Assembly (NCBI GenBank): GCA_017548175.1
Contig: JAFYMZ010000136.1
Coordinates: forward strand, 1-6,132
Direction: 5' to 3'
DNA from: Clostridia bacterium
GTDB lineage: Bacteria > Bacillota_A > Clostridia > Oscillospirales > Butyricicoccaceae
Length of the DNA stretch: 6,132 nt
Position numbers and translations under genes: made by a program. Below are positions 1 through 5,479 of the stretch, one piece after another. The number at the start of each line of letters is the position of its first letter. Position 1 is the first letter of the stretch. The notes under the pieces were generated by a model, which worked only from the letters and a program-made list of their open reading frames with translations, ran no database searches and had not been told where the DNA came from.

Positions 1-90
1 GCCGAAACAGCTGGCAGCGGTAGTGCCGGCAATGGTGGCAATGATGGCATTGGAAATACCAACGGTGCCAAGTTCGGTGTTGAAACGCAT
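1..90 (-). CDS. Asp23/Gls24-family protein, N-terminal fragment (gene runs off the left edge)
   Basis: The minus-strand frame starting at the ATG at 88-90 reads MRFNTELGTVGISNAIIATI followed by AGTTAASCFG, and is open to the window edge. The pattern of a short strand, 'G.V.ISN..I..IAG..A..C.G', is the characteristic N-terminus of Asp23/Gls24 (DUF322) proteins, which are small cytoplasmic proteins of Gram-positive bacteria linked to envelope stress. The start is supported by an AAAGGAGG ribosome binding site at 97-104, six bases upstream of the ATG. Only 30 of the usual 110-120 residues are visible, so the family call rests on this opening motif. In many Clostridia such a gene is followed by a DAK/fatty-acid-kinase-like gene, but that lies outside the window. 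The gene is divergent from the riboswitch-ribU unit. Confidence 0.65.
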   Translation of the reverse strand, partial: MRFNTELGTVGISNAIIATIAGTTAASCFG

Positions 91-147
91 ACGACGCCTC
101 CTTTGGTTCATCCTGATAAAAATGGCATTTTACGATAGTCTGACATT

Positions 148-176
148 ATTCTATCATACTTTTTCGAAAAATGCAC
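148..176 (-). promoter_or_regulatory. Possible promoter for the Asp23-like gene (extended -10 type)
   Basis: On the minus strand an extended -10, TGATAGAAT (148-156), lies 17 bases downstream of a poor -35, GTGCAT (171-176). The predicted start near 141 gives a leader of about 50 nt ahead of the AAAGGAGG site. The weak -35 could be compensated by the TG extension. An alternative -10 (TATGAT) overlaps the same bases. A perfect palindrome, TTTTTCGAAAAA (160-171), sits between the two boxes and could be an operator or simply AT-rich sequence. Confidence 0.4.
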
Positions 177-309
177 GATAAATTTAGTAAAACTAATTAT
201 TTTTTTTCAAACGGCAAAAAAGCAGGGGGTTGGGGTCGGTTTGTTTGTAAAAAAGCGGCAGAAAACCACAAAATAGGCATAAAAAACCAGGGAAAATCCG
301 GCCTGCCCC

Positions 310-338
310 TTTACAAACCGCGCAAAGACGGCTATACT
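310..338 (+). promoter_or_regulatory. Sigma-A promoter of the riboswitch-ribU transcript
   Basis: TTTACA (310-315, five of six matches to TTGACA) and TATACT (333-338, five of six to TATAAT) are separated by exactly 17 bases. Transcription would start near 345, just upstream of the first helix of the FMN riboswitch, so the aptamer begins almost at the 5' end of the RNA, as is usual for such leaders. No competing promoter of similar quality is visible between 180 and 579 on this strand. Confidence 0.8.
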
Positions 339-352
339 GAACTTGGAAGCAT

Positions 353-473
353 ATCTTCAGGGCGGGGCGAAATTCCCCACCGGCGGTAAAGTCCGCGAGC
401 AAAGCCGGGTGACCGGCGGCGCACGATTTGGTGAAATTCCAAAACCGACAGTATAGTCTGGATGGAAGAAGAT
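353..473 (+). promoter_or_regulatory. FMN riboswitch (RFN element) upstream of ribU
   Basis: This is a full six-helix FMN aptamer with the conserved RFN sequence blocks. P1 pairs ATCTTC (353-358) with GAAGAT (468-473). P2 is GGGG (364-367) with CCCC (375-378) around CGAAATT. The P3 region is GGCGGTAAAGTCCGC (382-396). P4 pairs GCCGG (404-408) with CCGGC (413-417) around GTGA. P5 pairs TTTGG (427-431) with CCAAA (439-443) around the conserved TGAAATT. The P6 segment holds CCGACAGTATAGTCTGGATG (445-464). FMN binding in this family represses riboflavin synthesis or uptake genes. Here the next gene is the riboflavin transporter ribU, and an intrinsic terminator follows the aptamer, so control is probably by premature termination. 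Confidence 0.95.
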
Positions 474-495
474 GTAGCTTGCGTATGCGAGCTTT

Positions 496-531
496 GCCCT
501 GTTATGTTTATGCATAACGGGGCCTTTTTTC
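496..531 (+). terminator. Intrinsic terminator of the FMN riboswitch expression platform
   Basis: GCCCTGTTATG (496-506) pairs with CATAACGGGGC (513-523) over 11 base pairs, including one G-T pair, around the loop TTTATG. The run CTTTTTT follows at 524-530. It lies 22 nt after P1 of the aptamer and 48 nt before the ribU start, the expected place for an FMN-dependent terminator. The 5' arm is complementary to the start of the aptamer: CTTTGCCCTG (492-501) can pair with CAGGGCGGGG (358-367) when G-T pairs are allowed. This offers a mutually exclusive antiterminator. A small separate hairpin, AGCTTGC/GCGAGCT (476-493), lies between aptamer and terminator. Confidence 0.88.
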
Positions 532-578
532 TGCTTTTGTGCCCATGCTTCCAGAAAAAAACAAAAGGAGAAAAGAAC

Positions 579-1172
579 ATGAAAAACACCAACAAAACCC
601 GAAAAATGGCCGCCGTGGCCATGATGAGCGCCGTGGGCTTCGTGCTGATGTTCCTGGAATTCAGCGTGCCCGTGATGCCGGCCTTCATCAAGCTGGACTT
701 TTCCGAACTGCCTGCCGTGCTGGCGGCCTTTGCCTACGGCCCCGGTGCCGGCATTGCCGTTTGCCTGCTGAAGAACGCCCTGCATCTGCTGGTGACTACC
801 ACCGCCGGTGTGGGCGAACTGAGCAACTTCCTGCTGGGCATCTTCTTCGTGGTGCCTGCCGGCCTGATCTATCGCAAGACCCATACCCGCAAGGGCGCTC
901 TCATCGGTGCCGCCGTGGGCTGCGTGGCCTATGCGCTGGCCAGTGTGCCCATCAACTACTTCCTCATTTATCCGATGTTCGGCCAGTTCGTGGTGCCCAT
1001 GCCGGTGATTCTGGGCATGTACCAGACCCTGAACCCCAATGTGGAGACCCTGTGGGAGGCCCTGACCCAGTTCAACCTGCCCTTCAATCTGGCAAAAGAG
1101 GTGCTGGTCAGCGCCATTACCTTCGCGGTGTACAAGAAACTGTCCCCCATCCTGCACGGCAGAAAGGGATAA
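579..1172 (+). CDS. ribU: RibU, riboflavin-specific S component of an ECF transporter
   Basis: This is a 197-residue integral membrane protein of about six hydrophobic helices, the normal size for RibU. It captures riboflavin at the outer face and works with a shared ECF module (two ATPases and an EcfT protein) not encoded here. Helix 1 carries an AxxxA pattern (A14-A18) of the type used to contact EcfT, followed by GFVLMFLEF. The RibU signature IKLDFSELP is at residues 37-45, then YGPGAG (53-58) and a KN..H...T..GE..NFL block at 65-85, with IN..L.YP near 125-132. The start is the ATG preceded by AAAGGAG (564-570) at 8 nt spacing. An in-frame ATG at 462 is rejected because it lies inside the riboswitch. 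Regulation is by the upstream FMN riboswitch and terminator. The gene is monocistronic as seen, ending 12 nt before a strong terminator. Confidence 0.93.
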   Translation: MKNTNKTRKMAAVAMMSAVGFVLMFLEFSVPVMPAFIKLDFSELPAVLAAFAYGPGAGIAVCLLKNALHLLVTTTAGVGELSNFLLGIFFVVPAGLIYRKTHTRKGALIGAAVGCVAYALASVPINYFLIYPMFGQFVVPMPVILGMYQTLNPNVETLWEALTQFNLPFNLAKEVLVSAITFAVYKKLSPILHGRKG

Positions 1173-1184
1173 CCCAAATGACAA

Positions 1185-1225
1185 AAATGCCGCTTTCGCG
1201 TTGGCGAAAGCGGCATTTCTTTTTT
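1185..1225. terminator. Strong, probably bidirectional terminator between convergent genes
   Basis: AAATGCCGCTTTCGC (1185-1199) and GCGAAAGCGGCATTT (1204-1218) form a perfect 15-bp stem with loop GTTG. On the plus strand CTTTTTT (1219-1225) follows, giving a textbook terminator for ribU. On the minus strand the stem is followed by a shorter T-run (complement of 1183-1187, partly in the stem), so it can also end the MoxR/DUF58/transglutaminase transcript, whose stop codon is at 1227-1229. No other terminator is present in the 54 bp between the two stop codons. Confidence 0.92.
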
Positions 1226-1226
1226 C

Positions 1227-3335
1227 TTACAGCGCGGTGATGAAGAAGCGCATCAGTTTGCGGTGGAGCGGCGCTGCCTTGGCGGCAAAGTCTGCCGCCT
1301 GCCAAAATGCGTCAAACTGCGCCAGTTCTTCTTCGGTGATAGGATGCTGGCTGAACCGGGCTTTGCCGGCAATGTCGGTCAGCGCTTCGGGCACCGACAG
1401 TTTGCATACCTTGGCCAGCCGGCAGCACTGGCGATGGCGCTCCAGCGCCCGGGCGTTGTGCTCGCCCTCGTTCCAGCGGTTGCGGTGCATCCGCCGTCGC
1501 AGGATGGCCTGCAGCACCGCCAGTACCGCCGCCGCGCCGGCGAACACCCACGGTGTATACCCGGCAATGATCTGCGGCAGGTAATCGTCCGGTGTCATAT
1601 TGGGCAGGTCAGGCGTGTCGGGCTGGGCGGGCTCGTCGGGGTCATCGGGATCCACGGGGAAGTCCGGATCAATGGGCTCGTCGGGATCATCCGGAACATC
1701 CGGATCGTCCGGTGTATCGGGTGTGTCCGGCGTGTCGGGATCATCCGGGGCGTCGGGATCACCGGGAACATACGGGTCGTCGGGGATTCCGTCGGCCGGT
1801 GTGGGGTCCAAAATCAGCCATTGGCTGGTCTCTGCATCAAAATACTCCACCCACGCGTGTGCGTTGGAATTGGTAACGGGGGTTTCCACATTGGGGGCAG
1901 TCTGCACCGTCAAACCTTCCACGTACGTAGCAGGGATGCCGGCGGCACGCAGCAGCACGGTGGCGGCGGTGGCAAAATGTACACAGTAGCCGGTGGAACT
2001 GTCCTCTAAAAACCACTTGGCAAAGTCGGTGGTATACGAGGGCATCCGTGCCGTGCCGAGGCTGTAGGTGGCCGAGTTCTGCACATACGCACCCAGGATG
2101 GACACCTTCTCTTGGATGGTGGCGGCATCGCCCAGCAGATCTTCCACTAGATCAACCGCCCATGATTCGGTGGCATCGGGCAGGGCGGTATAGATTTCCG
2201 CCGACGGTACATAGTCCTTTAACGTCGGATCGCTGCGCAGCCCGTAGGCGTAGGTGGTTTTCATCGATGCATTGCGCAGGGAACCTTCCTTGAAGGTCAG
2301 CGCCTTGTCGGGGAAGTAGGGCGCGTACATATAAGACAGTGCTTGCACCGTGCGGATGGTGACGGTGCCACCGGTGGGATTGGTGGCTGTGGCGCCAAAG
2401 ATTTCCGTGCGGTCTTTGATGCTGAACCAGGCGGTGCCGGTGTAATACGGCAGCGATTTCTGCCGCAGATAGGTCAAACCGCCTTTGGTGTGGGTGACGT
2501 ACAGTACCACGGTGTCATCCTGGGTTTTCGGGCCCAAGGTGGACAGATTGACGCCGTTGGCGGCGCTGGGCCCTACCACGCCGCCGGAACTCGACCCACC
2601 GCCGGCGAGATTGTCGCTGAACAGGCCGTCGATCCACGGCAGCAGCTGATTGGCCGCAGAGCGCAGGGGATTCAGTTGGTTGGTTTGCGGCGCAACCGTC
2701 AGCAGAACTGACAGCAGCAGCGCGATGGCCGGCAGCAGGCGGATGCCCTGCCCACTCCAATCTTTCTGTGCGTCCTGCCGCCGCAGCCGATGGGTCAGCA
2801 GCAACAGCAGCAGACCCAGCAAAAACAGGCAGAGCAGCAGCTCGGCGGGCACGGTGTCATACACCACCACGCAGCACAGAACGGGGCTCAGCGGCAGCAG
2901 CGTCAGCACCAGATTCTTCTGCCGGAAGAGCATCCAGCACAGGAAAAAGCATACCAGCAAGGTCAGACGCAGCAGTGCGAGGTCGGCCTGCGTTGCGCCG
3001 TCGGGGTTGTCCAGCAAGATGGGCCAGCCGTAGGCGTTGTGATAGCGCCGGGTCATTTCGGGCAGCAAAAAGTACAGCTGCAGCGGCTGCTGCCGCAGGT
3101 CAAACAGCACCAGCATCTGCGCCGCCAGCAGCAGTGTCACGGGCGCGGCCAAGGGGAAATGCCGGAAGGCAAAGGCCACAGCCAGTGCAAACAGGCCGCT
3201 GACCATCGCCAGATTGCCCAATCCCTGCGCCAGAGAAAAGTCAAAGGCCGTAGCAATGCAGCCGACTGTGGAAAAAGCCAGCAGCCAGCTGAGCACTGCG
3301 GTAGAAAGTGTGGTGCGGACAGACTCAGGCTTCAT
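1227..3335 (-). CDS. Membrane-anchored transglutaminase-like protein (YebA/TgpA-like)
   Basis: The protein has 702 residues. The N-terminus (about 11-215) has roughly seven hydrophobic segments. An extracytoplasmic region follows, with a Gly/Ser-rich spot (247-257). The transglutaminase-like core has the Cys-His-Asp triad in order: TGYCVHFA (Cys451), NAHAWVEYF (His493) and WLILDPTP (Asp510). An Asp/Pro-rich linker (518-578), one more membrane segment (about 590-610) and a basic, probably cytoplasmic tail of about 90 residues complete it. This layout matches the TgpA/YebA class of bacterial transglutaminase-like surface proteins. Members may crosslink or cut proteins or peptides, and the substrate here is unknown. 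The start chosen is the ATG at 3333-3335, 7 nt after GGAGGT. A GTG nine bases upstream overlaps that site and is unlikely. The gene overlaps the DUF58 gene by 11 bp, so translation is probably coupled. Confidence 0.88.
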   Translation of the reverse strand: MKPESVRTTLSTAVLSWLLAFSTVGCIATAFDFSLAQGLGNLAMVSGLFALAVAFAFRHFPLAAPVTLLLAAQMLVLFDLRQQPLQLYFLLPEMTRRYHNAYGWPILLDNPDGATQADLALLRLTLLVCFFLCWMLFRQKNLVLTLLPLSPVLCCVVVYDTVPAELLLCLFLLGLLLLLLTHRLRRQDAQKDWSGQGIRLLPAIALLLSVLLTVAPQTNQLNPLRSAANQLLPWIDGLFSDNLAGGGSSSGGVVGPSAANGVNLSTLGPKTQDDTVVLYVTHTKGGLTYLRQKSLPYYTGTAWFSIKDRTEIFGATATNPTGGTVTIRTVQALSYMYAPYFPDKALTFKEGSLRNASMKTTYAYGLRSDPTLKDYVPSAEIYTALPDATESWAVDLVEDLLGDAATIQEKVSILGAYVQNSATYSLGTARMPSYTTDFAKWFLEDSSTGYCVHFATAATVLLRAAGIPATYVEGLTVQTAPNVETPVTNSNAHAWVEYFDAETSQWLILDPTPADGIPDDPYVPGDPDAPDDPDTPDTPDTPDDPDVPDDPDEPIDPDFPVDPDDPDEPAQPDTPDLPNMTPDDYLPQIIAGYTPWVFAGAAAVLAVLQAILRRRMHRNRWNEGEHNARALERHRQCCRLAKVCKLSVPEALTDIAGKARFSQHPITEEELAQFDAFWQAADFAAKAAPLHRKLMRFFITAL
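1602..1784 (-). repeat. Low-complexity Asp/Pro repeat encoding a linker in the transglutaminase-like protein
   Basis: This DNA encodes residues 518-578, built from imperfect three-residue units such as DDP, DTP, DVP, DEP and DFP. By count about 23 of 61 residues are Asp and nearly all the rest are Pro, with no Lys or Arg. It joins the catalytic domain to the C-terminal membrane segment. It is probably an extended, stiff, negatively charged stalk lifting the enzyme from the membrane. The repeated DNA could make this stretch variable in length between strains. Confidence 0.85.
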
Positions 3336-4251
3336 CAGGGGCACCTCCGATGTGGCAGCGCCAAGCGGCAGGCACTTGGTGGTTCAAAACGGTGCCTTCG
3401 GCGGCGCAGGATGCGCAAAGCAGCACCTCCAGACAGGCCTGCAGTTCCGAGGGCGTTGCCACGTCCCGTTCCACCAGCCCGTCACCGGTCAGCACCAGTA
3501 CGGAATATTTCATCGATTCTTGCAGCAGATACTCACCCATCCACCGCAGTTGTCCCAGTTTGCAGTCCAATTCTTGGGGCGTGCCCCGCAGATCCATAGT
3601 CAGCAGCACTCGGTTGTGCAGCGGTTCCAGCGGCTCCCGGATGATCAGATCGCCCGTCTTGGCAGACAGTTTCCAGTGGATCTGGTTCAGGTTGTCGCCG
3701 GGGCGATATTCCCGCATCTCATGCTGCTCGGAATATCCACCGCCTGCTTTGGGTCGCCAGGCAAAGGCCAAATACTGTGCCAGATGCGTGGGCATACTGT
3801 GCTGCACGGCCTTGGGCATCACATAGATGCGCAGCGGCGTGAACTGCGGCAGGGGGCGTTTCCACAGACCCAGCAGATCATAGCAAGCCATCTTTTTGGG
3901 CGTAAGAACCAACCCGCCGCAATGTGCGGTGGGTAGCGCGATCCCCGGCGTGACCGTTCTGGTCTCGCCGGTCAGGGGCAGAAACAGCCCCAGCTCGATC
4001 CGGACGGGCAAATGCAGTCCCTTGCTCCGGATGGCGGCGTGCACGTTGGCGGTACTGCCCATCGACAGCCGGGGCGGAACGGACAGTTCCACCGACGTGC
4101 TGCGCATAGCAGGCAGGCTCACCAGCAGCGAAAGCCACGGGGCGGCCAGCACCGTCAGCAGCAGATACCAGCTGAGCCATCGGCCGTTGGCGATGCAAAA
4201 GATCACCGCACCCAGCAGCGCCGCCAGATACAACAGGCGAGCGTTTTTCAT
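3325..4251 (-). CDS. DUF58 domain membrane protein (YeaD-like)
   Basis: The 308-residue protein has two hydrophobic segments at the N-terminus (about 5-22 and 27-47). A beta-rich region follows that includes YDLLGLW (124-130), typical of DUF58 proteins. The defining block is EMREYRPGDNLNQIHWKLSA, residues 178-197, continuing KTGDLIIREPLE. The remaining 100 residues correspond to the von Willebrand A-like part (VLLTMDLRGT at 215-224), but the usual metal-site pattern DxSxS is not preserved there. DUF58 genes regularly sit beside MoxR ATPases and the pair is thought to assist protein maturation or complex assembly. The start ATG lies 2 nt after the MoxR stop codon. No clear Shine-Dalgarno sequence precedes it, so expression probably depends on ribosomes finishing the MoxR gene. 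The 3' end overlaps the transglutaminase-like gene by 11 bp. Confidence 0.92.
   Translation of the reverse strand: MKNARLLYLAALLGAVIFCIANGRWLSWYLLLTVLAAPWLSLLVSLPAMRSTSVELSVPPRLSMGSTANVHAAIRSKGLHLPVRIELGLFLPLTGETRTVTPGIALPTAHCGGLVLTPKKMACYDLLGLWKRPLPQFTPLRIYVMPKAVQHSMPTHLAQYLAFAWRPKAGGGYSEQHEMREYRPGDNLNQIHWKLSAKTGDLIIREPLEPLHNRVLLTMDLRGTPQELDCKLGQLRWMGEYLLQESMKYSVLVLTGDGLVERDVATPSELQACLEVLLCASCAAEGTVLNHQVPAAWRCHIGGAPDEA
3342..3348 (-). promoter_or_regulatory. Ribosome binding site that fixes the transglutaminase-like gene start
   Basis: On the minus strand GGAGGTG is followed by CCCCTG and then ATG (3333-3335). The alternative GTG codon at 3342-3344 is part of the Shine-Dalgarno sequence itself and could not be used with it. 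The site lies inside the last codons of the DUF58 gene. Confidence 0.8.
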
Positions 4252-4253
4252 AA

Positions 4254-5204
4254 TCAGTGCAGCTTGGGCGCGTCGACCCGTGCAAGAATATCCTGCAGGA
4301 TGCGCTGGGCGGTCTTTCCGCTGCCTTCGCCCTTGGGCGACAGCAGCAGGCGGTGCTCTACCGTGCGGGGGAATACCTCGCTGATGTCGGCAGGCAGGAC
4401 ATAGTCCCGACCGCGCAGCTGTGCCAGTGCCTTGGACATGGCAATGACGGCCAGGGTCGCACGGGGGCTGGCGCCCCGGAGGATATGTTCATCGTTGCGG
4501 GTGGCATTGATCAGCGCCACTGCGTACTGCACCACATCGGGATGCACGTGGGTGGCAGCCACGGTGTCCTGCAGCGCCATCAGCGTGTCCCGGTTCAGCA
4601 GCGGCTCCAGCGCCTGCAGCGGATTGCCGCCTTGGCGGTTCAGCACCATGGCAACCTCGTCTTTGACGCTGGGATAACCCAAACTCAGCCGCATGATAAA
4701 GCGGTCCATCTGGCTGTCGGGCAGCAGCTGGGTACCGGCCGCGCCGGTGGGGTTCTGGGTGGCGATGACCACAAAAGGCTGGGGCAGGGGATGGCTGACG
4801 CCGTCCACGGTGACCTGACCCTCTTCCATCGCCTCCAGCAGGGCGGACTGGGTGCGGGAGGTGGCGCGGTTCAGTTCGTCGGCCAAAAACAGATTGCACA
4901 GCACGGCACCGGGCTGATAGGTCATACCGCCGGCCGGGTTGGGCACGGAATAGCCGGTCACGTCGCTGGGCAGTACGTCGGGGGTGAACTGCACGCGGGC
5001 ATAGTCCAGATCCAGTACTTTGGAAAAAGCCAGCGCCATAGTGGTCTTGCCCACACCGGGGATGTCCTCCAGCAGAATATGGCCCTTGGCCAGAATGGCA
5101 GCCAGGACCCACAGCAGCACGGAATCCTTGCCCACCACCACGCGGCGTACTTGGCCGATGATGTCACGGGAATAGGTCATTACCATATTGTTGGCAGTAT
5201 CCAT
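4254..5204 (-). CDS. MoxR-family AAA+ ATPase (YeaC-like)
   Basis: The 316-residue length is normal for MoxR proteins. All core motifs are present: Walker A LEDIPGVGKTT (45-55, Lys53), the MoxR-typical QFTPDVLPSDVTGY (72-85), Walker B LFLADELNRA (105-114, Asp109-Glu110), SALLEAMEEGQVTVDG (120-135), sensor 1 ATQNP (148-152), MDRF with a putative arginine finger (166-169, Arg168) and sensor 2 GASPRA (244-249, Arg248). MoxR ATPases are cytoplasmic chaperone-like machines that help mature partner complexes, often those with vWA or DUF58 proteins. It is first in the operon with DUF58 and transglutaminase-like genes, the order seen in B. subtilis yeaC-yeaD-yebA. The start ATG (5202-5204) follows an AAGGGGG ribosome binding site (5212-5218) by 7 nt. 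Later in-frame ATGs at codons 7 and 9 lack such support. Confidence 0.95.
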   Translation of the reverse strand: MDTANNMVMTYSRDIIGQVRRVVVGKDSVLLWVLAAILAKGHILLEDIPGVGKTTMALAFSKVLDLDYARVQFTPDVLPSDVTGYSVPNPAGGMTYQPGAVLCNLFLADELNRATSRTQSALLEAMEEGQVTVDGVSHPLPQPFVVIATQNPTGAAGTQLLPDSQMDRFIMRLSLGYPSVKDEVAMVLNRQGGNPLQALEPLLNRDTLMALQDTVAATHVHPDVVQYAVALINATRNDEHILRGASPRATLAVIAMSKALAQLRGRDYVLPADISEVFPRTVEHRLLLSPKGEGSGKTAQRILQDILARVDAPKLH

Positions 5205-5239
5205 AAAAGTGCCCCCTTCTTCAGGTTTTATTTAATAAA

Positions 5240-5268
5240 ATTATACAGAAAAGTTCAATGGAAGGCAA
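5240..5268 (-). promoter_or_regulatory. Sigma-A promoter of the MoxR-DUF58-transglutaminase operon
   Basis: On the minus strand a perfect TATAAT (5240-5245) lies 17 bases downstream of TTGCCT (5263-5268, four of six matches to TTGACA). Transcription would start near 5233, giving a leader of about 28 nt with the AAGGGGG ribosome binding site. No operator or attenuator is evident in such a short leader. Confidence 0.75.
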
Positions 5269-5289
5269 TAGGGTTTCATTTTGTTCCCA

Positions 5290-5325
5290 CTTTTTCAAAA
5301 CTTTTTGCAAATTTTTTGAAAAAAA
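5290..5325. other. Helically phased T-tracts (predicted curved DNA) between divergent promoters
   Basis: Three consecutive 11-base units, CTTTTTCAAAA (5290-5300), CTTTTTGCAAA (5301-5311) and TTTTTTGAAAA (5312-5322), are followed by more A residues. T-runs recurring about every 10.5-11 bases add up in the same direction and give intrinsic curvature. TTTTTCAAAA (5291-5300) and TTTTGAAAAA (5314-5323) are also an inverted repeat. The block sits upstream of both flanking promoters, where it could act like an UP element or bind a nucleoid protein. The role is inferred. Confidence 0.55.
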
Positions 5326-5370
5326 GTTGGACGAATCTGCAAAGAAGCGGAAAATAAATGCGCGCACCAG

Positions 5371-5399
5371 TCGAAATTTTCTGCAAGGTGTGCTATAAT
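5371..5399 (+). promoter_or_regulatory. Promoter of trkA with extended -10
   Basis: TCGAAA (5371-5376, four of six matches to TTGACA) and a perfect TATAAT (5394-5399) are 17 bases apart. The TGC directly before the -10 gives an extended TGnTATAAT box. Transcription would start near 5406, leaving a leader of about 74 nt. That leader contains a small GC-rich stem GGCCG/CGGCC (5434-5438 with 5450-5454) and a near-direct repeat flanking it, neither matching a riboswitch class I recognise. Confidence 0.8.
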
Positions 5400-5479
5400 A
5401 ACTCTGTTATACGTTGTGATTGGGATATTTTCGGGCCGCGGGCACACTTCGGCCACGGGATTTTCCGGGAGGAACTTAT

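Noticed and set aside
226..243. G-rich run (GGGGGTTGGGG) as a possible G-quadruplex
   Set aside because: Only two adjacent G-runs are present and a quadruplex needs four. Nothing nearby supplies the others.
462..578. N-terminal extension of ribU from an in-frame ATG at 462
   Set aside because: The extension lies within the FMN aptamer and terminator, and the encoded residues look nothing like RibU. The ATG at 579 has AAAGGAG at ideal spacing and begins a normal-length protein.
357..1184. Long minus-strand His/Gly/Gln-rich open frame opposite ribU
   Set aside because: It covers the riboswitch, ribU and the terminator on the opposite strand. Its composition is typical of an antisense frame in GC-rich DNA, and no initiation signals are visible.
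1600..1989. Plus-strand open frame encoding Gly-Ser-Ser-type repeats resembling a collagen- or silk-like protein
   Set aside because: It is the antisense reading of the Asp/Pro linker codons in the transglutaminase-like gene. It has no ribosome binding site and no promoter.
3336..3344. GTG start nine bases upstream for the transglutaminase-like gene
   Set aside because: The GTG is part of the GGAGGTG ribosome binding site, leaving no Shine-Dalgarno sequence for itself. The ATG at 3333-3335 is correctly spaced.
4257..5357. Long plus-strand open frame opposite the MoxR gene
   Set aside because: The 366-residue frame is Gln/Gly/His-rich with no recognisable motif, whereas the minus strand encodes a MoxR ATPase with every motif intact. 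The frame exists because GC-rich codons leave few stops on the complement.
5406..5479. c-di-AMP (ydaO/yuaA) or other riboswitch in the trkA leader
   Set aside because: Potassium transporter genes often carry c-di-AMP riboswitches, so I looked. The leader is only about 74 nt, lacks the conserved blocks of that class and has no terminator.
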